64,000 nt of DNA from Streptomyces malaysiense. Its GTDB lineage: Bacteria > Actinomycetota > Actinomycetes > Streptomycetales > Streptomycetaceae. The notes beneath the pieces are model-generated. The model was given only the letters and a program-made list of their open reading frames with translations. It made no database searches and was not told where the DNA came from. This document shows, piece after piece, positions 1-9,015 of the stretch (the stretch's first letter is position 1; the number at the start of each line of letters is the position of its first letter). The stretch lies in NCBI RefSeq assembly GCF_000980885.2, contig NZ_LBDA02000025.1:1-64000 (forward strand), written 5' to 3'. The position numbers and the translations under genes were made by a program.

Positions 1-139
1 GCGGCGGCATCGGAGCTGGGGACCAGAGCAAGGGGCCGGGGCAGGGGCCGGAGACGCCGCTCATAGCGGCGGCCTGCCCGCAGAGCGGCGCCGCCCCGGG
101 ACCGGCGCCGTAGAGCCGGCCGTGGTCCGCGTGCCCCGC

Positions 140-1942
140 TCACCCCGCCTGGAGCACCAGCAGCGCCAAGTCGTCCTCCGGAGGTGACTCGCCGAACGTG
201 TGGACCAGATGGCGGATCCTTTCGGCGATCTCGTCGGCGGTGAGGCCGGCGCAGGAGGCGAGGGCGGCGGCGAGACCGTCGGCGTCGTCGAACTGGTGGG
301 GGCCGCAGCGGCGTTCGGTCACCCCGTCGGTGACGCACAGCAGGCTGTCGCCGGGCCCGAGGTCCAGGGTCTCGCTGGTGTAGGTCTCGTCCTCGACCAC
401 GCCGAGCAGCGTCTGCGGGCGGGCCGCGGTGCGCACGGTGCCGTCGGGGCCGAGGACGAGCGGCAGGGGGTGTCCGGCGGAGGCGAGGGTGCAGCGGACC
501 CCGCCGTCGTGGGGGACCAGCTCGCCGTACAGCAGCGAGAGGAAGCGCGTCTGCGGGCCCTCCCCGCGGCCGTCCACCGCGACCAGGGCTCGGGCCGCGG
601 CGTCGGCGGCCTCCGTGGCGTCGTCCAGCAGGAGCTGGTTGAGCCGGTCGAGGACGTCGGCGACCCGGTACCCCTCGCGGGCCAGCAGCCGCAGCCAGGG
701 CCGGGCCAGCCCGATCACGACCGCCGCCTCCGGGCCCTTGCCCTGGACGTCGCCGATCGCGAAGCACCAGCGGCCGTCGCCCGCCGGGAACAGGTCGTAG
801 AAGTCGCCGCTGGGGCCGCTCTTGTCGCACGGCTCGTAGACCAGCGCGCTGCTCATCCCGGGGATCTCGGCGACCGCGCCGGGCAGCAGACCGCGCTGGA
901 GGACGGCGCTGATGGTGGCCTGCCGGGCGTACTGCCGGGCCGCGCCGATGGCGAGGGCCACCCTGCGGCCCAGGTCCTCCACCAGGCCGGTGATCTCGTC
1001 GGGGAAGCGCGCGAGCCCGCACCGCCCGATGACCAGCGTGCCCAGTGGCCGCCCGCCGGCCACCAGCCGGTAGGCCAGCGCCGTGCCGTCCGCGCCCTGG
1101 GCGTCCAGCGCGCTCCCGGGCCACGGGTACGGCGAGGGGCCGAAGCCGAACCCGTCCCCCGGCTGCGGCGGCTCCTTCTCCAGGGTGCGGCGCAGTTCCT
1201 CGATGCGGTTCTCGCTGGCGTGCCAGACCCGCGCGGGGCCGTCGTACGACCCGCCGCGCACCGACGCCTCGTCCTCCAGCCACACCGCGCACCAGTCGGC
1301 GAGCCGGGGCACGATCAGCTGGCCGGTGAGGGCCGTGACCAGGTTCTCGTCCAGCTGGCCCGCGAGCAGGTCGGACGCCTCGGCGAGGAAGGACAGCGCG
1401 CCCCGGCCGAGCCAGTCCCGGTCGCTGTCCGTGCGCTGCGACTGCGGGGCCAGCACCTCGGCGACCTCCAGCGCGTCCCGCGCCCCGCCGCCGGCCCGCG
1501 GCTCGCTGCCGCCCGGAGGCAGCCTGGCCCACACCGACTTGGCGCCGGTGCGGTAGGTGACCCCCCAGGACTCGGCGAGCGCCCCGACCAGGCGCAGCCC
1601 ACGGCCGTACTCCAGGGTGTCGTACGACGGCTCGCCCGCGGTCGCGTCCCGTGGCGGCCGGGCCGGGTGCCGGTCCCCGACCTCGACCAGGAACGTGCCG
1701 CCGTCCTCCAGGCACCAGTCGAGGGAGATCTCGGTGCCCGCGTGCACCACGGCGTTGGTGACCAGCTCGCTGACGACCGCCATGGCGTCGTCGACGAGCC
1801 GGGGCGCGACGGGCGCCTCCTCCAGCGCGGCCCGCACCAGGGCCCGCGCGGAGCCCGGCGCGAGCGGACTGCCGGGCAGCGCGGCGTGTCCGCGCGCCCG
1901 GCCCGCCGTGTCCCGCTGCGTGGGTATGGCCGCCATGTCCAT
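140..1942 (-). CDS. SpoIIE-family protein phosphatase with N-terminal ATP-binding (HATPase) domain
   Basis: A cytoplasmic regulator of about 600 residues with three parts. The first ~150 residues form an anti-sigma-factor-like HATPase domain: the N-box reads SELVTNAVVHAG and a later G-box reads GRGLRLVGALAESWG. A GAF-like middle region follows (about residues 180-350). A PP2C/SpoIIE phosphatase domain ends the protein, with GDFYDLF, AIGDVQGKGPEAA, LASAGHPLPLV and CVTDGVTERR, which carry the metal-binding aspartates. Such proteins in Streptomyces act in partner-switching control of sigma factors, dephosphorylating STAS anti-anti-sigma proteins. The target is not in the window. The start is uncertain: an in-frame GTG lies at 1999 and ATGs at 1942 and 1936, none with a strong ribosome binding site. 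I chose 1942 because homology-like sequence begins after it. The gene stands alone. Confidence 0.9.
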   Translation of the reverse strand: MDMAAIPTQRDTAGRARGHAALPGSPLAPGSARALVRAALEEAPVAPRLVDDAMAVVSELVTNAVVHAGTEISLDWCLEDGGTFLVEVGDRHPARPPRDATAGEPSYDTLEYGRGLRLVGALAESWGVTYRTGAKSVWARLPPGGSEPRAGGGARDALEVAEVLAPQSQRTDSDRDWLGRGALSFLAEASDLLAGQLDENLVTALTGQLIVPRLADWCAVWLEDEASVRGGSYDGPARVWHASENRIEELRRTLEKEPPQPGDGFGFGPSPYPWPGSALDAQGADGTALAYRLVAGGRPLGTLVIGRCGLARFPDEITGLVEDLGRRVALAIGAARQYARQATISAVLQRGLLPGAVAEIPGMSSALVYEPCDKSGPSGDFYDLFPAGDGRWCFAIGDVQGKGPEAAVVIGLARPWLRLLAREGYRVADVLDRLNQLLLDDATEAADAAARALVAVDGRGEGPQTRFLSLLYGELVPHDGGVRCTLASAGHPLPLVLGPDGTVRTAARPQTLLGVVEDETYTSETLDLGPGDSLLCVTDGVTERRCGPHQFDDADGLAAALASCAGLTADEIAERIRHLVHTFGESPPEDDLALLVLQAG

Positions 1943-2110
1943 GCGGCCAGGGTGACAGACGGGGGTCGCGCATAAGCGGGAAGTCACCGAAGTGGCCACG
2001 CATGGCCGAGAAGCGTGCTAGGACGGCATCCAAGGGAAACCTTTCCGCGACCCGGTGGCCAGAAAGCGCCCCCGAGCCGCGCGGCGCCCCCCGGCCCGCG
2101 AGGGGAAGCC

Positions 2111-3988
2111 CTACTTCTCCCGCGCTCCGGCGTACATCTCGTCGATCAGCCCCTTGTACTCCCGCTCCACCACCGGCCGCTTCAGCTTCAGGCTCGGCGT
2201 GATCTCGCCGTGCTCCACGTCGAGATCACGCGGCAGCAGCCGGAACTTCTTGATCGTCTGCCAGCGCTGGAGCCCGGCGTTGAGCTGCTGGACGTACCCG
2301 TCGACCATCTCCACGGTCTGCGGCGCCGCGACGATCTCGGCGTACGGCCTGCCCTCCAGGCCGTTCTCCTTCGCCCACTCCTCGATCGCGATCTCGTCGA
2401 GGGAGATGAGCGCGGTGCAGTAGTTCCGGTCGGCGCCGTGCACCAGGATGTTGGAGACGTACGGGCAGACCGCCTTGAACTGGCCCTCGACCTCGGCCGG
2501 CGCGACGTACTTGCCGCCGGAGGTCTTGATGAGGTCCTTCTTGCGGTCGGTGATCCGCAGGTACCCGTCGGGCGAGAGCTCGCCGATGTCGCCGGTGTGG
2601 AACCAGCCGTCGGACTCCAGCACCTCGGCGGTCTTCTCGGGCAGCTTGTGGTAGCCCTGCATGATGCCGGGGCCGCGCAGCAGGATCTCGCCGTCGTCGG
2701 CGATGCGCACCTCGGTGCCGGGCAGCGGCTTGCCGACCGTGCCGGTGCGGTACGCCTCCCCGGGGTTCACGAAGGAGGCCGCGGAGGACTCGGTCAGGCC
2801 GTAGCCCTCCAGGACGTGGACGCCGGCGCCGGCGAAGAAGTAGCCGATCTCGGGCGCGAGCGCGGCGGAGCCGGAGACGCAGGCGCGCAGCCGGCCGCCG
2901 AAGGCCTCGCGGATCTTGGCGTAGACGAGGGTGTCGGCGACCTTGTGCTTGGCGGCGAGGCCGAAGGGCACGGAGCGGTTGCCGGTGTGCCGGAAGTTGT
3001 CCTGCTCGGCCTTGGCGTACTCGCGGGCGATCTCGGCCGCCCACTGGAAGATCTTGTACTTGGCCGCGCCGCCTTCCCGGGCCTTGGCCGCGACGCCGTT
3101 GTACACCTTCTCGAAGATGCGCGGCACGGCGGCCATGTACGTCGGCCGGACCACCGGGAGATTCTCGATGATCTTGTCGACGCGGCCGTCCACGGCGGTG
3201 ATGTGCCCGGTCTCGATCTGGCCGGAGGTGAGCACCTTGCCGAAGACGTGCGCGAGCGGCAGCCACAGGTACTGCACGTCGTCCGGGCCGAGCAGCCCGG
3301 TCGCGGCGATGGCCTTGGCCATGTACGACCAGTTGTCGTGCGGCAGCCGTACGCCCTTGGGGCGGCCGGTGGTGCCGGAGGTGTAGATGAGGGTGGCGAG
3401 CTGGTCCTCGGCGATCGCCGCGACCCGTTCCTTGATCAGCTGCGGGTGCTGTTCCAGGTAGGCGGCGCCGCGCTTCTCCAGCTCGGCGAGGGTGATCACC
3501 CAGTCGTCGCCCTCGGGCACGCCGGCCGGGTCGATGACGACGACCCTGGTCAGTTCGGGCAGCTCGGCGCGCTTCTCGACCGCCTTGGCCACCTGGGCCG
3601 CGTTCTCGGCGATCAGCACCCGGCTCTCGGAGTCGGCGAGGATGAACGCGGACTCGTCGGCGTTGGTCTGCGGGTAGATCGTGGTGGTGGCACCGCCGGC
3701 GCACATGATGCCGAGGTCGGCGAGGATCCACTCGACGCGGGTGGAGGAGGAGAGCGCCACCCGCTGCTCGGGTTCGATGCCCAGCTCGGTGAGTCCGGCC
3801 GCGATCGCGTACACCCGGTCGGCCGACTGGGCCCAGCTCAGTGACCGCCAGTCGTCCGGGCCCTGCCCGGTGGCGGGAGGCACCGGATACCGGTAGGCCT
3901 CGGCGTCCGGTGTCGCCGCGACGCGCTCAAGGAAGAGGGCCGCGACGGACGGCGGACGGTTCTCGATCTGGGTCTGTGTGTCGCTCAC
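2111..3988 (-). CDS. long-chain fatty-acid--CoA ligase (AMP-forming)
   Basis: A 625-residue acyl-activating enzyme of the ANL superfamily, FadD15-like. It adenylates long-chain fatty acids and transfers the acyl group to CoA for beta-oxidation or lipid synthesis. The P-loop-like motif YTSGTTGRPKG lies near residue 215. Further family motifs are EGYGLTESSA, WFHTGDIGELSPDGYL and ITDRKKDLIKTSGGK, the last giving the C-terminal domain lysine region. Length is typical of the bacterial long-chain type (about 600). The GTG start at 3988 is preceded by GGAGG with 5 bases spacing. The gene is monocistronic, with a palindromic operator candidate upstream at 4038-4082. Confidence 0.93.
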   Translation of the reverse strand: MSDTQTQIENRPPSVAALFLERVAATPDAEAYRYPVPPATGQGPDDWRSLSWAQSADRVYAIAAGLTELGIEPEQRVALSSSTRVEWILADLGIMCAGGATTTIYPQTNADESAFILADSESRVLIAENAAQVAKAVEKRAELPELTRVVVIDPAGVPEGDDWVITLAELEKRGAAYLEQHPQLIKERVAAIAEDQLATLIYTSGTTGRPKGVRLPHDNWSYMAKAIAATGLLGPDDVQYLWLPLAHVFGKVLTSGQIETGHITAVDGRVDKIIENLPVVRPTYMAAVPRIFEKVYNGVAAKAREGGAAKYKIFQWAAEIAREYAKAEQDNFRHTGNRSVPFGLAAKHKVADTLVYAKIREAFGGRLRACVSGSAALAPEIGYFFAGAGVHVLEGYGLTESSAASFVNPGEAYRTGTVGKPLPGTEVRIADDGEILLRGPGIMQGYHKLPEKTAEVLESDGWFHTGDIGELSPDGYLRITDRKKDLIKTSGGKYVAPAEVEGQFKAVCPYVSNILVHGADRNYCTALISLDEIAIEEWAKENGLEGRPYAEIVAAPQTVEMVDGYVQQLNAGLQRWQTIKKFRLLPRDLDVEHGEITPSLKLKRPVVEREYKGLIDEMYAGAREK

Positions 3989-4037
3989 GACATCCTCCGG
4001 GGCCCGCGACAGCGCGGCTGGTACTCGTGCGGCTGGG

Positions 4038-4082
4038 TTAACTCACGGTGGGTTTCGAGCTGTTGTTTAACTCGCGAGTAAC
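4038..4082. promoter_or_regulatory. candidate TetR-type operator upstream of the acyl-CoA ligase gene
   Basis: The 10-bp palindrome ACTCGCGAGT at 4070-4079 sits in a wider imperfect inverted repeat (TTTAACTCGCGAGTAAC, 4066-4082). A related half-site, TTAACTCACG, occurs 28 bases away at 4039-4048. Symmetric TTACTCGCGAGTAA-like sites are, from memory, common in front of actinobacterial fatty-acid genes controlled by TetR-family repressors. Which repressor binds here is not visible, since no tetR gene lies nearby. Confidence 0.5.
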
Positions 4083-4188
4083 TATCGAGCAGGCATCAGG
4101 GTAAGGCGCGACCGCCCGCTGCGTAAGGGGCTTCACCCTGTGTCTTTCCCCGCGGTGTCGACGCGGAGTGACGGCGCCCACGCGCGAA

Positions 4189-4216
4189 GGCCCGCCGCGC
4201 TTTCGCACGACGGGCC
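4189..4216 (-). terminator. probable terminator after lepA
   Basis: Arms GGCCCG (4189-4194) and CGGGCC (4211-4216) form a GC-rich hairpin with a 16-base loop, just past the lepA stop at 4259. No U-tract follows, as is usual in Streptomyces. Confidence 0.4.
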
Positions 4217-4258
4217 CCCTGCTGTCCGTTTTGCGGACGCGACCGTTCTCCGCCCCGG

Positions 4259-6133
4259 TTACTTCTTGCCCTTGGACGAACCCGCGCTGTCATCGCTGGA
4301 CAGGACGGCGATGAAGGCCTCCTGCGGAACCTCCACCGAACCCACCATCTTCATCCGCTTCTTGCCTTCCTTCTGCTTCTCCAGCAGCTTGCGCTTACGG
4401 GAGATGTCGCCGCCATAGCACTTGGCGAGGACGTCCTTGCGGATGGCGCGGATGGTCTCGCGGGCGATCACCCGAGAGCCGACGGCGGCCTGGACCGGCA
4501 CCTCGAAGCTCTGCCGCGGGATCAGCTCCCTGAGCTTGGCGACGAGCCGCACGCCGTACGCGTACGCCTGGTCCTTGTGGGTGATCGCCGAGAAGGCGTC
4601 CACCTTGTCGCCGTGCAGCAGGATGTCGACCTTGACCAGGCTGCTGGACTGCTCGCCGGTGGGCTCGTAGTCGAGCGAGGCGTAGCCGCGGGTCTTGGAC
4701 TTCAGCTGGTCGAAGAAGTCGAAGACGATCTCCGCGAGCGGCAGCGTGTAACGGATCTCGACGCGGTCCTCGGAGAGGTAGTCCATGCCGAGCAGGGTGC
4801 CGCGGCGGGTCTGGCACAGCTCCATGATCGCGCCGATGAACTCGGTGGGCGCGAGGATCGTGGCCCGTACGACCGGCTCGTAGACCTCGTCGATCTTCCC
4901 CTCGGGGAACTCGCTCGGGTTGGTCACCGTGTGCTCGCCGCCGTCCTCCATGAGCACGCGGTAGACCACGTTGGGGGCGGTGGCGATCAGGTCGAGGCCG
5001 AACTCGCGCTCCAGGCGCTCCCGGATCACGTCCAGGTGCAGCAGGCCGAGGAAGCCGACGCGGAAACCGAAGCCGAGGGCCGCGGAGGTCTCCGGCTCGT
5101 AGACCAGGGCGGCGTCGTTGAGCTGGAGCTTGTCCAGGGCCTCGCGCAGCTCGGGGTAGTCGGAGCCGTCCAGCGGGTACAGACCCGAGAACACCATCGG
5201 CTTCGGGTCCTTGTAGCCGCCGAGGGCCTCGGTGGCGCCCTTGCTCTGGCTGGTGACGGTGTCACCGACCTTGGACTGGCGGACGTCCTTCACACCGGTG
5301 ATCAGATAGCCCACCTCGCCGACGCCTAGGCCGTCGGCCGGGAGCATCTCGGGCGAGCTGACGCCGATCTCCAGCAGCTCGTGGGTCGCGCCGGTCGACA
5401 TCATCCGGATGCGCTCGCGCTTGTTGAGCTGGCCGTCGATGACACGGACGTACGTCACGACACCGCGGTAGGAGTCGTAGACCGAGTCGAAGATCATCGC
5501 GCGGGCGGGGGCGTCGGCGACACCGACCGGGGCCGGGATCTCCTTGACGACCTTGTCGAGCAGCGCCTCGACGCCGAGACCCGTCTTGGCGGAGACCTTC
5601 AGCACCTCCTCCGGCTCGCAGCCGATCAGGTTCGCCAGCTCCTCGGCGAACTTCTCCGGCTGGGCGGCCGGCAGGTCGATCTTGTTGAGCACGGGGATGA
5701 TCTTGAGGTCGTTCTCCATCGCCAGGTAGAGGTTGGCGAGGGTCTGCGCCTCGATGCCCTGGGCGGCGTCGACGAGGAGGACGGTCCCCTCGCAGGCGGC
5801 CAGCGACCGCGAGACCTCATAGGTGAAGTCGACGTGCCCCGGGGTGTCGATCATGTTGAGGATGTGCGTCGTGCCCTGGTCGGGGCCCTCGGTGGGGGCC
5901 CAGGGCAGACGCACCGCCTGGGACTTGATCGTGATGCCGCGCTCGCGCTCGATGTCCATCCGGTCGAGGTACTGAGCGCGCATCTGCCGCTGCTCGACGA
6001 CGCCGGTCAGCTGGAGCATCCGGTCGGCGAGCGTGGACTTGCCGTGGTCGATGTGCGCGATGATGCAGAAATTGCGGATCAGCGCCGGGGCGGTACGGCT
6101 CGGCTCGGGCACGTGGTTAGGGGTCGCGGGCAC
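4259..6133 (-). CDS. lepA: translation elongation factor 4 (LepA), ribosome back-translocating GTPase
   Basis: LepA/EF4 binds stalled or mis-translocated ribosomes and promotes back-translocation or initiation-complex assembly. The 624-residue protein shows the GTPase motifs G1 (AHIDHGKS), G2/effector ([12 protein letters not shown]), G3 (DTPGHVD) and G4 (NKID). The EF-G-like domains follow, then the LepA-specific C-terminal domain with [17 protein letters not shown] near the end. Length fits the family (about 600-625). The GTG at 6133 is preceded by AGGA at 7-8 bases. An ATG further upstream at 6193 is open in frame but would add a non-conserved tail. The gene is transcribed divergently from rpsT, a common neighbour. 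Confidence 0.96.
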   Translation of the reverse strand: MPATPNHVPEPSRTAPALIRNFCIIAHIDHGKSTLADRMLQLTGVVEQRQMRAQYLDRMDIERERGITIKSQAVRLPWAPTEGPDQGTTHILNMIDTPGHVDFTYEVSRSLAACEGTVLLVDAAQGIEAQTLANLYLAMENDLKIIPVLNKIDLPAAQPEKFAEELANLIGCEPEEVLKVSAKTGLGVEALLDKVVKEIPAPVGVADAPARAMIFDSVYDSYRGVVTYVRVIDGQLNKRERIRMMSTGATHELLEIGVSSPEMLPADGLGVGEVGYLITGVKDVRQSKVGDTVTSQSKGATEALGGYKDPKPMVFSGLYPLDGSDYPELREALDKLQLNDAALVYEPETSAALGFGFRVGFLGLLHLDVIRERLEREFGLDLIATAPNVVYRVLMEDGGEHTVTNPSEFPEGKIDEVYEPVVRATILAPTEFIGAIMELCQTRRGTLLGMDYLSEDRVEIRYTLPLAEIVFDFFDQLKSKTRGYASLDYEPTGEQSSSLVKVDILLHGDKVDAFSAITHKDQAYAYGVRLVAKLRELIPRQSFEVPVQAAVGSRVIARETIRAIRKDVLAKCYGGDISRKRKLLEKQKEGKKRMKMVGSVEVPQEAFIAVLSSDDSAGSSKGKK

Positions 6134-6222
6134 GCAGGGTCCTGTCTCTTGAGGCGCCTTATGCCTCGGGTCGGATCGATACGTAGTCTCCATGGTCCCA
6201 CGCGGAGGGACCGGAGGGCGTT

Positions 6223-6252
6223 TTGGGCCGCTCGCAGGGCCACTGGTACTGT
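6223..6252 (+). promoter_or_regulatory. candidate promoter of rpsT
   Basis: A -35 like TTGGGC (6223-6228) and a -10 TACTGT (6247-6252), preceded by TGG, are separated by 18 bases. They lie about 110 bases before the rpsT start and read rightward from the lepA/rpsT intergenic space, which matches the consensus for the main vegetative sigma factor. Confidence 0.5.
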
Positions 6253-6360
6253 AGATGGCTGTGCCTCATGCCCTCTCGGCCCGAGGCACGATCAGAGAAA
6301 TTTTGGATCACCGGTACGGGACCCGTGCGGCCCCGTGCCTGAACCTGAAAAGGCTCCTTC

Positions 6361-6627
6361 GTGGCGAACATCAAGTCCCAGATCAAGCGGATCAAGACCA
6401 ACGAGAAGGCTCGGCTGCGCAACAAGGCCGTCAAGTCCTCCCTGAAGACCGCGATCCGCAAGGCCCGCGAGGCCGCTGCCGCGGGTGACACCGCCAAGGC
6501 GACCGAGCTGCAGCGCGCCGCCGCGCGTGCGCTCGACAAGGCCGTCTCCAAGGGCGTCATCCACAAGAACCAGGCCGCCAACAAGAAGTCGGCGCTTGCT
6601 TCCAAGGTCGCGTCCATCAAGGGCTGA
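6361..6627 (+). CDS. rpsT: 30S ribosomal protein S20
   Basis: Small-subunit protein S20 binds the 5' and 3' minor domains of 16S rRNA. The 88-residue product starts [18 protein letters not shown], the family signature. It is helix-rich and strongly basic, with the usual central AREAAAAGD segment. The start is GTG at 6361, preceded by a weak AAGG. The gene is alone on the plus strand and converges on holA. A hairpin at 6701-6742 lies downstream. Confidence 0.97.
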   Translation: MANIKSQIKRIKTNEKARLRNKAVKSSLKTAIRKAREAAAAGDTAKATELQRAAARALDKAVSKGVIHKNQAANKKSALASKVASIKG

Positions 6628-6700
6628 ACTTCCCCTTTGATCTGACCGCCGGGAGGATCAAGAGCGGGCCCTCTCTCATCCGCTCCCGACCGGCAGCCCC

Positions 6701-6742
6701 GAAGCCTCACGCGGCCTGCGTTCGCCACGCGGGTGAGGCTTC
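6701..6742. terminator. bidirectional hairpin terminator after rpsT
   Basis: Inverted repeat: GAAGCCTCAC (6701-6710) pairs perfectly with GTGAGGCTTC (6733-6742), and a further GCG/CGC pairs inside after a 2-base bulge. It lies about 75 bases past the rpsT stop, between convergent genes. Confidence 0.7.
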
Positions 6743-6924
6743 AGCATCGTGAACCGAGAACCCCGTCGCTCGCCCTTCCCCAGGGCGGGGGGCGGGGTTC
6801 CCGGCGTTCCGGGGGCGGGCGGCTCCTTGCCGGGCTTCGCCCGAAGGGCGGACACGGGTCCGGGCGCGGCGCCGGGGCTTTCGGCGAGGGGACTCGGGCG
6901 GGCTTGCGAACGGCGCATGCCCGA

Positions 6925-7192
6925 CGGTTCCGGGGCGGGCGCACGGCCGACGGTTCCGGGGCCGACACGTGGGCGGCGGCTTCCGGGCGGGCGCGCGGGC
7001 GGCGGCTTCCGGGCCGACACGTGAGCGGCGGCTTCCGGGCCGACACGCAGGCGGCGGCTTCCGGGCCGACACGCAGGCGGCGGCTTCCGGGCCGACACGT
7101 GAGCGGCGGCTTCCGGGCCGACACGCAGGCGGCGGCTTCCGGGCCGACGCGCAGGCGGCGGCTTCCGGGCCGACGCGCGGGCGGCGGCTTTT
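6925..7192. repeat. 26-bp tandem repeat array, about 10 units
   Basis: Units start at 6925, 6951, 6977 and then every 26 bases to about 7169, ending near 7192. The shared part of the unit is CGGCTTCCGGGCCGACACG, followed by a variable 7-base segment (TGAGCGG, CAGGCGG or TGGGCGG). The two leftmost units are more diverged (CGGTTCCGG). Because 26 is not a multiple of three, translated frames rotate from unit to unit, so the array is not a protein repeat even though stop codons are rare. It lies between convergent rpsT and holA, with no gene from 6628 to 7282. Confidence 0.9.
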
Positions 7193-7282
7193 GTGGGGTG
7201 CCTCGTAGCCGACGGTGGGGCTCCGCTCCAGGGGGCGAGCACCCACGTCCGGAGGGTGGACGGCCGCGCCCCGGGTGGGTGG

Positions 7283-8272
7283 CTACCCGCGTCCCCGTGA
7301 GCGGGCCGCGCGGGCGATGACCACGACCGCCTTCTCCAGGGCGTACTCGGGGTCGTCGCCCCCGCCCTTCACCCCCGCGTCCGCCTCCGCGATCGCCCGC
7401 ATCGCCACCGACACCCCGTCCGGCGTCCACCCCCGCATCTGCTGCCGCACCCGGTCGATCTTCCACGGCGGCATCCCCAGCTCCCGGGCGAGATCACCCG
7501 GCCGTCCGCCCCGCGCGGACGACAGCTTCCCGATCGCCCGCACCCCCTGGGCCAGGGCGCTCGTGATCATCACCGGCGCCACCCCCGTCGACAGCGACCA
7601 CCGCAGCGCCTCCAGCGCCTCCGCCGTACGCCCCTCCACCGCCCGGTCCGCGACCGTGAAGCTGGAGGCCTCGGCCCGCCCGGTGTAGTACCGCCCGACG
7701 ACGGCCTCGTCGATGGTCCCCTCGACATCCGCGGTCAACTGCGCCACCGCCGACGCCAGCTCCCGCAGATCACTGCCGATCGCGTCGCACAGCGCCTGGC
7801 ACGCCTCCGGGGTCGCGGAGCGCCCCGCCGTGCGGAACTCCCCCCGCACGAAGGCCAGCCGGTCGGCCGGCTTGGTCATCTTCGGGCAGGCCACCTCCCG
7901 CGCCCCCGCCTTGCGCGCGGCGTCCAGCAGGCCCTTGCCCTTGGCGCCGCCCGCGTGCAGCAGCACCAGGGTGATCTCCTCGGCGGGCGAGCCGAGGTAC
8001 CCCTTCACGTCCTTGACGGTGTCGGCCGACAGATCCTGCGCGTTGCGCACGACGACGACCTTGCGCTCGGCGAACAACGACGGGCTGGTCAGCTCGGCGA
8101 GCGTGCCGGGCTGCAACTGGTCCGGGGTCAGGTCCCGGACATCCGTGTCCGCGTCGGCGGCGCGCGCGGCGGCCACCACCTCCCGCACGGCGCGGTCCAG
8201 CAGCAGGTCCTCCTGGCCCACGGCAAGCGTCACCGGGGCGAGGACGTCGTCATTCGCAGTCTTCCTGGCCAT
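7283..8272 (-). CDS. holA: DNA polymerase III subunit delta
   Basis: The delta subunit opens the beta sliding clamp within the clamp-loader complex. The product has 329 residues (family about 330). The N-terminal domain contains LAVGQEDLLLDRAVREV, followed by the region LFAERKVVVVRNAQDL, which is typical of the delta N-terminal fold. The C-terminal helical collar contains LRWSLSTGVAPVMITSALAQGVRAIGKL. The P-loop is not conserved, as expected for delta. ATG 8272 was chosen; an alternative ATG four codons upstream (8284) is possible. A small acidic gene lies upstream in the same direction. Confidence 0.92.
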   Translation of the reverse strand: MARKTANDDVLAPVTLAVGQEDLLLDRAVREVVAAARAADADTDVRDLTPDQLQPGTLAELTSPSLFAERKVVVVRNAQDLSADTVKDVKGYLGSPAEEITLVLLHAGGAKGKGLLDAARKAGAREVACPKMTKPADRLAFVRGEFRTAGRSATPEACQALCDAIGSDLRELASAVAQLTADVEGTIDEAVVGRYYTGRAEASSFTVADRAVEGRTAEALEALRWSLSTGVAPVMITSALAQGVRAIGKLSSARGGRPGDLARELGMPPWKIDRVRQQMRGWTPDGVSVAMRAIAEADAGVKGGGDDPEYALEKAVVVIARAARSRGRG

Positions 8273-8385
8273 CGCACCAAGCATCCCACGCCCCACCGAC
8301 AACGCCCCCGGCCCGACTCCGAGGCCCACGCTCCCCACGGCTCAAGGCGACTCACGGCGGCTCGGGATCCACGGCCCCCCGCGGC

Positions 8386-8631
8386 TCACGGCTCCTCGCG
8401 CCACCCGTCCCACTCCCCCGCGAACTCGTCCAGCTCCCGGGGGTCCAGCCGCTCCTCCTCGTCGGCCAGTACGACCAGCCACTGCGCGTCCTCGGCGTCG
8501 TCCTCGCCGGCCAGCGCGTCCCGGAGCAGCCGGGGTTCCTCGTCGAGCGCGAACCGCTCCCCGAGCGCCTCCGCCGCCTCCTCCGCCGCCTCCCGGTCGG
8601 GCAGCACCAGCACATGTCTCACATCACTCAC
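8386..8631 (-). CDS. small acidic protein of unknown function
   Basis: An 81-residue protein very rich in Glu, Asp and Leu, beginning SDVRHVLVLPDREAAEEAAE after the start and ending FAGEWDGWREEP. It has no membrane segment or cysteine. The GTG at 8631 is preceded by GGAGA at 8-9 bases. It is co-directional with holA and 113 bases upstream of it. I do not recognise a domain; the compact alpha/beta-like start and negative charge suggest a soluble cytoplasmic protein. Confidence 0.65.
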   Translation of the reverse strand: MSDVRHVLVLPDREAAEEAAEALGERFALDEEPRLLRDALAGEDDAEDAQWLVVLADEEERLDPRELDEFAGEWDGWREEP

Positions 8632-9015
8632 GCCGCCATTCTCCGGCACGCCCGCGGCGCCGAACCGCCAGGTCAGCCGTTGGGCGCCTGCGGCACGAGC
8701 TGTGCTTCCAACTCGACGCGGATACTCGGCCCCACCGCCGCGATCCCCCGGGCGAGCACCGACTGCTGCACCCCTGTACACCTCGACATCTTCTGCTGCC
8801 GAAGATCCATTCGATCGCCGTTGCGGCTTTCGAGGTGACACGGGAGCACATCAATGGAATCCAGTGCATGCGCCACAACTGAGCGCATTTGATCGTCGAA
8901 TGCCTGTTTCGCATCACCTTCACCACGTCACGAACAAGAGACTTCCGCACGAAAACTTCACATGAACATCACATCCGCGGTTACGGTCTTACCTCCGACG
9001 CACTTTGGGGGACCC
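8632..9015. other. intergenic region with lower G+C
   Basis: Nearly 390 bases between divergent genes. The right half (about 8800-8985) is clearly lower in G+C than its surroundings and probably carries the promoter of the DUF3761 gene. An open frame of 71 codons on the minus strand (8673-8888) has ordinary-looking residues but no ribosome binding site or recognisable family. It may be a decayed gene. Confidence 0.4.

Noticed and set aside
6925..7192. The 26-bp repeats as a CRISPR array
   Set aside because: The units are strictly head-to-tail with no unique spacers, and no cas genes are present.
6676..7466. Open frames through the 26-bp repeats as a repeat protein
   Set aside because: A period of 26 rotates the frame each unit; apparent repeats in translation recur in all frames, and there is no ribosome binding site.
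8673..8888. A 71-codon minus-strand frame upstream of the small acidic gene
   Set aside because: No ribosome binding site, irregular composition, no family; kept only as a possible relic.
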